Assembly: GCA_947650285.1 (NCBI GenBank)
Contig: CANTFL010000138.1
Location: 1 to 64,000, forward strand
Direction of reading: 5' to 3'
Origin: Hyaloperonospora brassicae
Taxonomy: Eukaryota; Oomycota; Peronosporomycetes; Peronosporales; Peronosporaceae
DNA: 64,000 bases
Shown: one piece after another, positions 14,801 to 27,635 of the stretch
How the letters are laid out: each line of letters begins with the position of its first letter
How positions within the stretch are numbered: the stretch's first letter is position 1
Notes under the pieces: model-generated
What the model was told of the DNA's origin: nothing
What the model saw: the letters and a program-made list of their open reading frames with translations, nothing else
The model's database searches: none
Made by a program: the position numbers and the translations under genes

Positions 14801-15580
14801 TCAAGGTCCGCCGCCGGCACCGACCGATCCGGGGCATCTGTGGGCGAGGTCACCGAATACTGACCCGTGCTGACGCTGACCGGGTCGGGGATCGGCGTCT
14901 GAATGACTCAAGATTTTTCGATTCTCGAAAAGAAGAGCAGCCACGCGGACATCATGCACAAAGTGCTCCTCCGAATGCAAGAGTCCGGTATACTTGATAC
15001 CGTACTCGATACACACCGTCAATCGGCCCAGGTTGGCAGCCGGCACGTCTAAGGCTGCGTCAGCTAAGGTTTGGGCCACTACCATAGCCAAGCAATTACC
15101 ATTACCAGTCGCCGGTGTGATCACCTCGCGTAAGCCCAGAGCGTGACGGAGGGTCTTCAAGTCACACGGAAGGTCGGTGGGGTGCGGTTCCATTAAAATC
15201 GCATGCGTCGGCTCGCCACTCATGCGACGAAAGCTTTTTTGACTTTGATCACGCTCCTTGCTCTTCAGGGTGCCAGTGTCGGACTTGAATGCGTCGGTGC
15301 CTTTCCGCGCGAAATCGACTATTTCCGCCGGGTTTGTTCGAGGGGATAGGTGCGGTCGGTATCGGTTTGGTCGTCCCGGCCGAGGACAGTCGGTATCGGT
15401 GGATTGGACAGCAGACGGCTCAAGGTCCGCCGCCGGCACCGACCGATCCGGGGCATCATGTGGCGAGGTCACCGAATACTGACCCGTGCTGACGCTGACC
15501 GGGTCGGGGATCGGCATCTGAATGACCCAAGCTTTTTCGATTCTTGAAAAGAAGAGCAGCCACGCGGACATCATGCACAA
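14801..15580 (-). pseudogene. In-frame array stretch inside the left block (259 codons)
   Basis: One unit junction in the left block carries the shorter ggtgccagtgtcgg variant near 15271, so linker and next motif repeat are in frame (G-T-L-K-S-K-E-R-D). It shows that frame-restoring variants are scattered within the homogenised block. The motif repeat itself is typical, with G-N-G-N-C intact, followed by the frame-A tail. Confidence 0.4.
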
Positions 15581-16881
15581 AGTGCTCCTCCGAATGCAAG
15601 AGTCCGGTATACTTGATACCGTACTCGATACACACCGTCAATCGGCCCAGGTTGGCAGCCGGCACGTCTAAGGCTGCGTCAGCTAAGGTTTGGGCCACTA
15701 CCATAGCCAAGCAATTACCATTACCAGTCGCCGGTGTGATCACCTCGCGTAAGCCCAGAGCGTGACGGAGGGTCTTCAAGTCACACGGAAGGTCGGTGGG
15801 GTGCGGTTCCATTGAAATCGCATGCGTCGGCTCGCCACTCATGCGACGAAAGCTTTTTTGACTTTGATCACGCTCCTTGCTCTTCAGGGTGAGCAGTGTC
15901 GGACTTGAATGCGTCGGTGCCTTTCCGCGCGAAATAGACTATTTCCGCCGGGTTTGTTCGAGGGGATAGGTGCGGTCGGTATCGGTTTGGTCGTCCCGGC
16001 CGAGCACAGTCGGTATCGGTGGATTGGACAGCAGACGGCTCAAGGTCCGCCGCCGGCACCGACCGATCCGGAGCATCTGTGGGCGAGGTCACCGAATACT
16101 GACCCGTGCTGACGCTGACCGGGTCGGGGATCGGCATCTGAATGACCCAAGCTTTTTCGATTCTCGAAAAGAAGAGCAGCCACGCGGACATCATGCACAA
16201 AGTGCTCCTCCGAATGCAAGAGTCCGGTATACTTGATACCGTACTCGATACACACCGTCAATCAGCCCAGGTTGGCAGCCGGCACGTCTAAGGCTGCGTC
16301 AGCTATGGTTTGGGCCACTACCATAGCCAAGCAATTACCATTACCAGTCGCCGGTGTGATCACCTCGCGTAAGCCCAGAGCGTGACGGAGGGTCTTCAAG
16401 TCACACGGAAGGTCGGTGGGGTGCGGTTCCATTGAAATCGCATGCGTCGGCTCGCCACTCATGCGACGAAAGCTTTTTTGACTTTGATCACGCTCCTTGC
16501 TCTTCAGGGTGCCAGTGTCGGACTTGAATGCGTCGGTGCCTTTCCGCGCGAAATCGACTATTTCCGCTGTGTTTGTTCTAGGGGATAGGTGCGGTCGGTA
16601 TCGATTTGGTCGTCCCGGCCGAGCACAGTCGGTATCGGTGGATTGGACAGCAGACGGCTCAAGGTCCGCCGCCGGCACCGACCGATCCGGAGCATCTGTG
16701 GGCGAGGTCACCGAATACTGACCCGCGCTGACGCTGACCGGGTCGGGGATCGGCATCTGAATGACCCAAGCTTTTTCGATTCTTCGAAAAGAAGAGCAGC
16801 CACGCGGACATCATGCACAAAGTGCTCCTCCGAATGCAAGAGTCCGGTATACTTGATACCGTACTCGATACACACCGTCAA

Positions 16882-17700
16882 TCAGCCCAGGTTGGCAGCC
16901 GGCACGTCTAAGGCTGCGTCAGCTAAGGTTTGGGCCACTACCATAGCCAAGCAATTACCATTACCAGTCGCCGGTGTGATCACCTCGCGTAAGCCCAGAG
17001 CGTGACGGAGGGTCTTCAAGTCACACGGAAGGTCGGTGGGGTGCGGTTCCATTAAAATCGTATGCGTCGGCTCGCCACTCATGCGACGAAAGCTTTTTTG
17101 ACTTTGATCACGCTCCTTACTCTTCAGGGTGCCAGTGTCGGACTTGAATGCGTCGGTGCCTTTCCGCGCGAAATCGACTATTTCCGCCGGATTTGTTCGT
17201 GGGGATAGGTGCGGTCGGTATCGGTTTGGTCGTCCCGGCCAAGCACAGTCGGTATCGGTGGATTGGACAGCAGACGGCTCAAGGTCCGCCGCCGGCACCG
17301 ACCGATCCGGGGCATCATGGGCGAGGTCACCGAATACTGACCCGTGCTGACGCTGACCGGGTCGGGGATCGGCATCTGAATGACCCAAGCTTTTTCGATT
17401 CTTGAAAAGAATAGCAGCCACGCGGACATCATGCACAAAGTGCTCCTCCGAATGCAAGAGTCCGGTATACTTGATACCGTACTCGATACACACCGTCAAT
17501 CGGTCCAGGTTGGCAGCCGGCACGTCTAAGGCTGCGTCAGCTAAGGTTTGGGCCACTACCATAGCCAAGCAATTACCATTACCAGTCGCCGGTGTGATCA
17601 CCTCGCGTACGCCCAGAGCGTGACGGAGGGTCTTCAAGTCACACGGAAGGTCGGTGGGGTGCGGTTCCATTGAAACCTCATGCTTCGGCTCGCCACTCAT
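16882..17700 (-). pseudogene. In-frame array stretch at the homogenised/diverged border (272 codons)
   Basis: This joins two motif repeats through a full linker. The two frame-restoring variants are present: catcatgggcgagg near 17312 and the one-base-shorter ggtgccagtgtcgg near 17129. It is the left-most long in-frame stretch that crosses from motif to linker, and marks where the homogenised 620-bp block gives way to 618-bp-type units. Confidence 0.45.
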
Positions 17701-20603
17701 GCGAAGAAAGCTTTTTTGACTTTGATCACGCTCCTCGCTCTTCCGGTTAGCAGTGTCGGACTTGAATGCGTCGGTGCCTTTCCGCGCGAAATAGACTATT
17801 TCCGCTGTGTTTGTTCTAGGGGATAGGTGATGTCGGTATCGATTGGTCGCACCGGCCGAGTACAGTCGGTATCGGTGGATTCGACAGCAGACGGCTCAAG
17901 GTCCGCCGCCGGCACCGACCGATCCGGAGCATCTGTAGGCGAGGTCACCGAATACTGACCCGTGCTGACGCTGACCGGGTCGGGGATCGGCATCTGAATG
18001 ACCCAAGCTTTTTCGATTCTTGAAAAGAATAGCAGCCACGCGGACATCATGCACAAAGTGCTCCTCCGAATGCAAGAGTCCGGTATACTTGATACCGTAC
18101 TCGATACACACCGTCAATCAGCCCAGGTTGGCAGCCGGCACGTCTAAGGCTGCGTCAGCTAAGGTTTGGGCCACTACCATAGCCAAGCAATTACCATTAC
18201 CAGTCGCCGGTGTGATCACCTCGCGTACGCCCAGAGCGTGACGGAGGGTCTTCAAGTCACACGGAAGGTCGGTGGGGTGCGGTTCCATTGAAACCTCATG
18301 CTTCGGCTCGCCACTCATGCGAAGAAAGCTTTTTTGACTTTGATCACGCTCCTCGCTCTTCCGGTTAGCAGTGTCGGACTTGAATGCGTCGGTGCCTTTC
18401 CGCGCGAAATAGACTATTTCCGCTGTGTTTGTTCTAGGGGATAGGTGATGTCGGTATCGGATTGGTCGCACCGGCCGAGTACAGTCGGTATCGGTGGATT
18501 CGACAGCAGACGGCTCAAGGTCCGCCGCCGGCACCGACCGATCCGGAGCATCTGTAGGCGAGGTCACCGAATACTGACCCGTGCTGACGCTGACCGGGTC
18601 GGGGATCGGCATCTGAATGACCCAAGCTTTTTCGATTTTTGAAAAGAATAGCAGCCACGCGGACATCATGCACAAAGTGCTCCTCCGAATGCAAGAGTCC
18701 GGTATACTTGATACCGTACTCGATACACACCGTCAATCAGCCCAGGTTGGCAGCCGGCACGTCTAAGGCTGCGTCAGCTAAGGTTTGGGCCACTACCATA
18801 GCCAAGCAATTACCATTACCAGTCGCCGGTGTGATCACCTCGCGTACGCCCAGAGCGTGACGGAGGGTCTTCAAGTCACACGGAAGGTCGGTAGGGTGCG
18901 GTTCCATTGAAATCGCATGCGTCGGCTCGCCACTCATGCGAAGAAAGCTTTTTTGACTTTGATCACGCTCCTCGCTCTTCCGGTTAGCAGTGTCGGACTT
19001 GAATGCGTCGGTGCCTTTCCGCGCGAAATAGACTATTTCCGCTGTGTTTGTTCTAGGGGATAGGTGAGGTCGGTATCGGTTTGGTCGCACCGGCCGAGGA
19101 CAGTCGGTATCGGTGGACTGGACAGCAGACGGCTCAAGGTCCGCCGCCGGCACCGACCGATCCGGGGCATCTGTGGGAGAGGTAACCGAATACTGACCCG
19201 CGCTGACGCTGACCGGGTCGGGGATCGGCGTCTGAATGGCTCAAGATTTTTCGATTCTCGAAAAGAAGAGCAGCCACGTGGACATCATGCACAAAGTGCT
19301 CCTCCGAATGCAAGAGTCCGGTATACTTGATTCCGTTCTTGATACACACCGTCAACCGGTCAAGGTCGGCATCCGGCACGTCTAAGGCTGCGTCAGCTAA
19401 GGTTTGGGCCACTACCATAGCCAAGCAATTTCCAGTCGCCGGTGTGGTCACCTCGCGTAAGCCCAGAGCGTGACGGAGGGTCTACAAGTCACGCGGAAGG
19501 TCGGTGGGATGCGGTTCCATTGAAATCGCATGCGTCGGCTCGCCACTCATGCGTCGAAAGCTTTTTTGACTTTGATCACGCTCCTCGCTCTTCAGGGTGA
19601 GCAGTGTCGGACTTGACTGCATCGGCGCTTTTCCGCGCGAAATCGACTATTTCCGCCGGGTTTGTTCGTGGGGATAGGTGAGGTCGGTTTACGTATGGTC
19701 GCACCGGCCAAGCACAGTCGGTATCGGTGGATTCGACAGCAGACGGCTCAAGGTCCGCTGCCGGCACCGACCGATCCGGGGCATCTGTGGGAGAGGTAAC
19801 CGAATACTGACCCGCGCTGACGCTGACCGGGTCGGGGATCGGCGTCTGAATGGCTCAAGATTTTTCGATTCTCGAAAAGAAGAGCAGCCACGTGGACATC
19901 ATGCACAAAGTGCTCCTCCGAATACAAGAGTCCGGTATACTTGATGACCGTTCTTGATACACACCGTCAATCGGTCCAGGTTGGCAGCCGGCACGTCTAA
20001 GACTGCGTCAGCTAAGGTTTGGGCCACTACCATAGCCAAGCAATTTCCAGTCGCCGGTGTGGTCACCTCGCGTAAGCCCAGAGCGTGACGGAGGGTCTAC
20101 AAGTCACGCGGAAGGTCGGTGGGGTGCGGTTCCATTGAAATCGCATGCGTCGGCTCGCCACTCATGCGACGAAAGCTTTTTTGACTTTGATCACGCTCCT
20201 TGCTCTTCAGGGTTAGCAGTGTCGGACTTGAATGCGTCGGTGCCTTTCCGCGCGAAATAGACTATTTCCGCTGTGTTTGTTCTAGGGGATAGGTGAGGTC
20301 GGTATCGGTTTGGTCGCACCGGCCGAGGACAGTCGGTATCGGTGGATTGGACAGCAGACGGCTCAAGGTCCGCCGCCGGCACCGACCGATCCGGGGCATC
20401 TGTGGGAGAGGTAACCGAATACTGACCCGCGCTGACGCTGACCGGGTCGGGGATCGGCATCTGAATGACCAAAGCTTTTTCGATTCTCGAAAAGAAGAGC
20501 AGCCACGCGGACATCATGCACAAAGTGCTCCTCCAAATGCAAGAATCCGGTATACTTGATGCCGTACTCGATACACACCGTCAATCAGCCCAGGTTGGCA
20601 GCC

Positions 20604-20735
20604 GGCACGTCTAAGGCTGCGTCAGCTAAGTTTTGGGCCACTACCATAGCCAAGCAATTACCAGTCGCCGGCACGTCTAAGGCTGCGTCAGCTAAGGTTT
20701 GGGCCACTACCATAGTCAAGCAATCACCAATCGCC
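20604..20735 (-). repeat. 66-bp duplication of the motif segment within one unit
   Basis: Two adjacent 66-bp copies (20604-20669 and 20670-20735) begin ggcacgtctaagg. They encode a doubled G-(N/D)-C-L-x-M-V-V-A-Q-x-L-A-D-A-A-L-D segment, so this unit has two motif cysteines (G-N-C and G-D-C). The length is a multiple of three and frame is kept. Confidence 0.85.
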
Positions 20736-22572
20736 GGTGTGATCACCTCGCGTACGCCCAGAGCGTGACGGAGGGACTTCAAGTCACACGGAAGGTCGGT
20801 AGGGTGCGGTTCCATTGAAACCTCATGCTTCGGCTCGCCACTCATGCGAAGAAAGCTTTTTTTGACTTTGGTCACGCTCCTCGCTCTTCCGGTTAGCAGT
20901 GTCGGACTTGAATGCGTCGGTGCCTTTCCGCGCGAAATAGACTATTTCCGCTGTGTTTGTTCTAGGAGATAGGTGAGGTCGGTATCGGTTTGGTCGCACC
21001 GGCCGAGGACAGTCGGTATCGGTGGACTGGACAGCAGACGGCTCAAGGTCCGCCGCCGGCACCGACCGATCCGGGGCATCTGTGGGAGAGGTAACCGAAT
21101 ACTGACCCGCGCTGACGCTGACCGGGTCGGGGATCGGCGTCTGAATGGCTCAAGATTTTTCGATTCTCGAAAAGAAGAGCAGCCACGTGGACATCATGCA
21201 CAAAGTGCTCCTCCGAATACAAGAGTCCGGTATACTTGATGAATTTCTTGATACACACCGTCAATAGGTCCAGGTTGGCAGCCGGCACGTCTAAGGCTGC
21301 GTCGGCTAAGGTTTGGGCCACTACCATAGCCAAGCAATTACCATTACCAGTCGCCGGTGTGATCACCTCGCGTAAGCCCAGAGCGTGACGGAGGGTCTAC
21401 AAGTCACGCGGAAGGTCGGTAGGGTGCGGTTCCATTGAAATCGCATGCGTCGGCTCGCCACTCATGCGCCGAAAGCTTTTATGACTTTGGTCACGCTCCT
21501 CGCTCTTCAGGGTGAGCAGTGTCGGACTTGACTGCATCGGCGCTTTTCCGCGCGAAATAGACTATTTCCGCCGGGTTTGTTCTAGGGGATAGGTGAGGTC
21601 GGTATCGGTTTGGTCGCACCGGCCGAGGACAGTCGGTATCGGTGGACTGGACAGCAGACGGCTCAAGGTCCGCCGCCGGCACCGACCGATCCGGGGCATC
21701 TGTGGGAGAGGTAACCGAATACTGACCCGCGCTGACGCTGACCGGGTCGGGGATCGGCATCTGAATGACTCAAAGCTTTTTCGATTCTCGAAAAGAAGAG
21801 CAGCCACGCGGACATCATGCACAAAGTGCTCCTCCGAATACAAGAGTCCGGTATACTTGATGAATTTCTTGATACACACCGTCAATCAGGTCCAGGTTGG
21901 CAGCCGGCACGTCTAAGGCTGCGTCAGCTAAGGTTTGGGCCACTACCATAGCCAAGCAATTACCAGTGGATTAAGGCTGCGTCAGTAAGGTTTGGGCACA
22001 CCAATCAACAATCACCAATCGCCGGTGTGATCACCTCGCGTACGCCCAGAGCGTGACGGAGGGACTTCAAGTCACACGGAAGGTCGGTAGGGTGCGGTTC
22101 CATTGAAATCGCATGCGTCGGCTCGCCACTCATGCGACGAAAGCTTTTTTTGACTTTGGTCACGCTCCTCGCTCTTCCGGTTAGCAGTGTCGGACTTGAC
22201 TGCATCGGCGCCTTTCCGCGCGAAATAGACTATTTCCGCCGGGTTTGTTCTAGGGGATAGGTGAGGTCGGTATCGGTTTGGTCGCACCGGCCGAGGACAG
22301 TCGGTATCGGTGGACTGGACAGCAGACGGCTCAAGGTCCGCCGCCGGCACCGACCGATCCGGGGCATCTGTGGGAGAGGTAACCGAATACTGACCCGCGC
22401 TGACGCTGACCGGGTCGGGGATCGGCATCTGAATGACCAAAGCTTTTTCGATTCTCGAAAAGAAGAGCAGCCACGCGGACATCATGCACAAAGTGCTCCT
22501 CCGAATACAAGAGTCCGGTATACTTGATACCGTTCTTGATACACACCGTCAATCAGGTCCAGGTTGGCAGCC

Positions 22573-22704
22573 GGCACGTCTAAGGCTGCGTCAGCTAAGT
22601 TTTGGGCCACTACCATAGCCAAGCAATTACCAGTCGCCGGCACGTCTAAGGCTGCGTCAGCTAAGGTTTGGGCCACTACCATAGTCAAGCAATCACCAAT
22701 CGCC
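22573..22704 (-). repeat. 66-bp duplication of the motif segment within one unit
   Basis: Two adjacent 66-bp copies (22573-22638 and 22639-22704), the same event as at 20604. The second copy shares the private changes atagtcaagc and caccaatcgcc, so the duplication arose once and spread between units. Confidence 0.85.
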
Positions 22705-23251
22705 GGTGTGATCACCTCGCGTACGCCCAGAGCGTGACGGAGGGACTTCAAGTCACACGGAAGGTCGGTAGGGTGCGGTTCCATTGAAATCGCATGCTTC
22801 GGCTCGCCACTCATGCGACGAAAGCTTTTTTTGACTTTGGTCACGCTCCTCGCTCTTCCGGTTAGCAGTGTCGGACTTGCCTGCATCGGCGCCTTTCCGC
22901 GCGAAATCGACTATTTCCGCCGGGTTTGTTCGAGGGGATAGGTGAGGTCGGTATCGGTTTGGTCGTCCCGGCCAAGGACAGTCGGTATCGGTGGATTGGA
23001 CAGCAGACGGCTCAAGGTCCGCTGCCGGCACCGACCGATCCGGGGCATCATGGGCGAGGTCACCGAATACTGACCCGTGCTGACGCTGACCGGGTCGGGG
23101 ATCGGCATCTGAATGACCAAAGCTTTTTCGATTCTCGAAAAGAATAGCAGCCACGCGGACATCATGCACAAAGTGCTCCTCCAAATGCAAGAGTCCGGTA
23201 TACTTGATGCCGTACTCGATACACACCGTCAATCAGCCCAGGTTGGCAGCC

Positions 23252-23380
23252 GGCACGTCTAAGGCTGCGTCAGCTATGGTTTGGGCCACTACCATAGCCA
23301 AGCAATTACCAGGCCGCACGTCTAAGGCTGCGTCAGCTAAGGTTTGGGCCACTACCATAGTCAAGCAATCACCAATCGCC
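23252..23380 (-). repeat. Motif-segment duplication, shortened copy
   Basis: This is the same duplication as at 20604 and 22573, with a 3-bp loss at the join (ccaggccgcacg, near 23309-23320). It encodes D-V-R-P-G-N-C at the join and remains in frame. Confidence 0.8.
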
Positions 23381-24034
23381 GGTGTGATCACCTCGCGTAC
23401 GCCCAGAGCGTGACGGAGGGACTTCAAGTCACACGGAAGGTCGGTAGGGTGCGGTTCCATTGAAACCTCATGCTTCGGCTCGCCACTCATGCGACGAAAG
23501 CTTTTTTTGACTTTGGTCACGCTCCTCGCTCTTCCGGTTAGCAGTGTCGGACTTGAATGCGTCGGTGCCTTTCCGCGCGAAATAGACTATTTCCGCTGTG
23601 TTTGTTCTAGGGGATAGGTGAGGTCGGTATCGGTTTGGTCGCACCGGCCGAGGACAGTCGGTATCGGTGGATCGGACAGCAGACGGCTCAAGGTCCGCCG
23701 CCGGCACCGACCGATCCGGGGCATCATGGGCGAGGTCACCGAATACTGACCCGTGCTGACGCTGACCGGGTCGGGGATCGGCATCTGAATGACCAAAGCT
23801 TTTTCGATTCTCGAAAAGAATAGCAGCCACGTGGACATCATGCACAAAGTGCTCCTCCGAATACAAGAGTCCGGTATACTTGATACCGTACTCGATACAC
23901 ACCGTCAATCAGCCCAGGTTGGCAGCCGGCACGTCTAAGACTGCGTCAGCTAAGTTTTGGGCCACTACCATAGCCAAGGAATTTCCAGTAGCCGGTGTGA
24001 TCACCTCGCGTAAGCCCAGAGCGTGACGGAGGGT

Positions 24035-25078
24035 CTACAAGTCACGCGGAAGGTCGGTAGGGTGCGGTTCCATTGAAATCGCATGCGTCGGCTCGCCACT
24101 CATGCGTCGAAAGCTTTTTTGACTTTGGTCACGCTCCTCGCTCTTCCGGTTATCAGTGTCGTACTTGCCTGCATCGGCGCCTTTCCGCGCGAAATCGACT
24201 ATTTCCGCCGGGTTTGTTCGAGAAGATAGGTGAGGTCGGTATCGGTTTGGTCGTCCCGGCCGAGCACAGTCGGTATCGGTGGATTGGACAGCAGACGGCT
24301 CAAGGTCCGCTGCCGGCACCGACCGATCCGGGGCATCATGGGCGAGGTCACCGAATACTGACCCGTGCTGACGCTGACCGGGTCGGGGATCGGCATCTGA
24401 ATGACCCAAACTTTTTCGATTCTCGAAAAGAAGAGCAGCCACGCGGACATCATGCACAAAGTGCTCCTCCGAATGCAAGAGTCCGGTATACTTGATACCG
24501 TACTCGATACACACCGTCAATCGGACCAGGCTGGCAGCCGGCACGTCTAAGGCTGCGTCAGCTAAGGTTTGGGCCACTACCATAGCCAAGCAATTACCAT
24601 TACCAGTCGCCGGTGTGATCACCTCGCGTACGCCCAGAGCGTGACGGAGGGTCTTCAAGTCACACGGAAGGTCGGTGGGGTGCGGTTCCATTGAAATCGC
24701 ATGCGTCGGCTCGCCACTCATGCGACGAAAGCTTTTTTGACTTTGATCACGCTCCTCGCTCTTCCGGTTAGCAGTGTCGGACTTGACTGCATCGGCGCCT
24801 TTCCGCGCGAAATAGACTATTTCCGCCGGGTTTGTTCTAGGGGATAGGTGAGGTCGGTATCGGTTTGGTCGTCCCGGCCGAGTACAGTCGGTATCGGTGG
24901 ATTCGACAGCAGACGGCTCAAGGTCCGCCGCCGGCACCGACCGATCCGGAGCATCTGTAGGCGAGGTCACCGAATAGTGACCCGCGCTGACGCTGACCGG
25001 GTCGGGGATCGGCGTCTGAATGATCCAAACTTTTTCGATTCTCGAAAAGAAGAGCAGCCACGCGGACATCGTGCACAA
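24035..25078 (-). pseudogene. Longest in-frame stretch of the array (347 codons)
   Basis: This stretch spans linker, full motif repeat, linker and the start of the next motif repeat without interruption. It passes the unit boundary through N-R-K-S-E-E-R-D and passes from motif to linker through F-G-D-L-A-H-D-A-P-D. It therefore shows the probable ancestral arrangement: about 206 residues per repeat (618 bp) with one G-N-G-N-C motif each. It ends at a stop inside the following unit, just after P-R-D-L, caused by a substitution in the conserved cttcaag segment. The annotated start lies inside a unit and is only the first Met after a frame break. Confidence 0.55.
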
Positions 25079-25703
25079 AGTGCTCCTCCGAATGCAAGAG
25101 TCCGGTATACTTGATGCCTTTCTTGATACACACCGTCAACCAGCACAGGTAGGCAGCCGGCACGTCTAAGGCTGCGTCAGCTAAGGTTTGGGCCACTACC
25201 ATAGCCAAGCAATTACCATTACCAGTCGCCGGTGTGATCACCTCGCGTACGCCCAGAGCGTGACGGAGGGTCTTCAAGTCACACGGAAGGTCGGTGGGGT
25301 GCGGTTCCATTGAAATCGCATGCGTCGGCTCGCCACTCATGCGAAGAAAGCTTTTTTGACTTTGATCACGCTCCTCGCTCTTCCGGTTAGCAGTGTCGGA
25401 CTTGAATGCGTCGGTGCCTTTCCGCGCGAAATAGACTATTTCCGCTGTGTTTGTTCTAGGGGATAGGTGATGTCGGTATCGGTTTGGTCGCACCGGCCGA
25501 GGACAGTCGGTATCGGTGGACTGGACAGCAGACGGCTCAAGGTCCGCCGCCGGCACCGACCGATCCGGGGCATCTGTAGGCGAGATCACCGAATACTGAC
25601 CCGCGCTGACGCTGACGCTGACCGGGTCGGGGATCGGCATCTGAATGACCAAAGCTTTTTCGATTCTCGAAAAGAAGAGCAGCCACGCGGACATCATGCA
25701 CAA
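24918..25703 (-). pseudogene. In-frame array stretch (261 codons)
   Basis: Linker, complete motif repeat and frame-A tail read in one minus-strand frame, crossing the unit boundary through N-R-K-S-E-E-R-D. The G-N-G-N-C motif is intact. The linker contains V-S-V-S-V-S-A from the same six-base duplication noted at 25609-25620. Confidence 0.4.
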
Positions 25704-26376
25704 AGTGCTCCTCCGAATGCAAGAGTCCGGTATACTTGATACCGTTCTTGATACACACCGTCAACCAGCACAGGTAGGCAGCCGGCACGTCTAAGGCTGC
25801 GTCAGCTATGGTTTGGGCCACTACCATAGCCAAGCAATTACCATTACCAGTCGCCGGTGTGATCACCTCGCGTACGCCCAGAGCGTGACGGAGGGTCTTC
25901 AAGTCACACGGAAGGTCGGTGGGGTGCGGTTCCATTGAAATCGCATGCGTCGGCTCGCCACTCATGCGTCGAAAGCTTTTATGACTTTGATCACGCTCCT
26001 CGCTCTTCCGGTTAGCAGTGTCGGACTTGACTGCATCGGCGCCTTTCCGCGCGAAATAGACTATTTCCGCCGGGTTTGTTCGAGGGGATAGGTGAGGTCG
26101 GTATCGGTTTGGTCGCACCGGCCGAGCACAGTCGGTATCGGTGGATTCGACAGCAGACGGCTCAAGGTCCGCCGCCGGCACCGACCGATCCGGAGCATCT
26201 GTGGGCGAGGTCACCGAATAGTGACCCGTGCTGACGCTGATCGGGTCGGGGATCGGCGTCTGAATGACCCAAGCTTTTTCGATTCTCGAAAAGAAGAGCA
26301 GCCACGCGGACATCATGCACAAAGTGCTCCTCCGAATGCAAGAGTCCGGTATACTTGATGACCGTTCTTGATACAC
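25537..26376 (-). pseudogene. In-frame array stretch (279 codons)
   Basis: This covers a partial motif end, a full linker, one complete G-N-G-N-C motif repeat and the frame-A tail ending in G-A-G-G-G-P. It enters the linker through Y-Q-E-R-S-S-S-I-P-D-S. The six-base duplication ctgacg near 25609-25620 lies in the tail and adds R-Q without changing frame. No start codon can be defended. Confidence 0.4.
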
Positions 26377-27635
26377 ACCGTCAATCGGCCCAGGCTAGGC
26401 AGCCGGCACGTCTAAGGCTGCGTCAGCTATGTTTTGGGCCACTACCATAGCCAAGCAATTACCATTACCAGTCGCCGGTGTGATCACCTCGCGTACGCCC
26501 AGAGCGTGACGGAGGGTCTTCAAGTCACACGGAAGGTCGGTGGGGTGCGGTTCCATTGAAATCGCATGCGTCGGCTCGCCACTCATGCGTCGAAAGCTTT
26601 TATGACTTTGGTCACGCTCCTCGCTCTTCCGGTTAGCAGTGTCGGACTTGACTGCATCGGCGCCTTTCCGCGCGAAATCGACTATTTCCGCTGTGTTTGT
26701 TCTAGGGGATAGGTGAGGTCGGTATCGGTTTGGTCGCACCGGCCGAGGACAGTCGGTATCGGTGGATTGGACAGCAGACGGCTCAAGGTCCGCCGCCGGC
26801 ACCGACCGATCCGGGGCATCTGTGGGAGAGGTCACCGAATACTGACCCGCGCTGACGCTGACCGGGTCGGGGATCGGCGTCTGAATGACCCAAGCTTTTT
26901 CGATTCTCGAAAAGAAGAGCAGCCACGCGGACATCATGCACAAAGTGCTCCTCCGAATGCAAGAGTCCGGTATACTTGATGACCGTTCTTGATACACACC
27001 GTCAACCAGCACAGGTAGGCAGCCGGCACGTCTAAGGCTGCGTCAGCTATGGTTTGGGCCACTACCATAGCCAAGCAATTACCATTACCAGTCGCCGGTG
27101 TGATCACCTCGCGTACGCCCAGAGCGTGACGGAGGGTCTTCAAGTCACACGGAAGGTCGGTGGGGTGCGGTTCCATTGAAATCGCATGCGTCGGCTCGCC
27201 ACTCATGCGTCGAAAGCTTTTATGACTTTGATCACGCTCCTCGCTCTTCAGGGTGAGCAGTGTCGGACTTGACTGCATCGGCGCCTTTCCGCGCGAAATC
27301 GACTATTTCCGCCGGGTTTGTTCGAGAAGATAGGTGAGGTCGGTATCGGTTTGGTCGCACCGGCCGAGCACAGTCGGTATCGGTGGATTCGACAGCAGAC
27401 GGCTCAAGGTCCGCCGCCGGCACCGACCGATCCGGAGCATCTGTAGGCGAGGTCACCGAATAGTGACCCGTGCTGACGCTGATCGGGTCGGGGATCGGCG
27501 TCTGAATGACCCAAGCTTTTTCGATTCTCGAAAAGAAGAGCAGCCACGCGGACATCATGCACAAAGTGCTCCTCCGAATGCAAGAGTCCGGTATACTTGA
27601 TGCCGTTCTTGATACACACCGTCAATCAGCCCAGG

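Larger units (their letters stand above)
1..16480 (-). repeat. Homogenised, frame-broken part of the array
   Basis: About 27 units here differ from each other by only a handful of substitutions, and nearly all are 620 or 621 bp. Since 620 is not divisible by three, the frame cannot pass from unit to unit. Each unit instead yields two separate minus-strand ORFs: a 140-codon one with the G-N-G-N-C motif, and a 110-codon one starting M-C-M-M-S and ending in a stop shortly before the next motif ORF. Compared with the in-frame units further right, the unit has one extra base in the ctcttcagggtgagcag segment and one extra base in the catctgtgggcgagg segment. Uniformity implies recent amplification or conversion of an already frame-broken unit. 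Confidence 0.85.
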
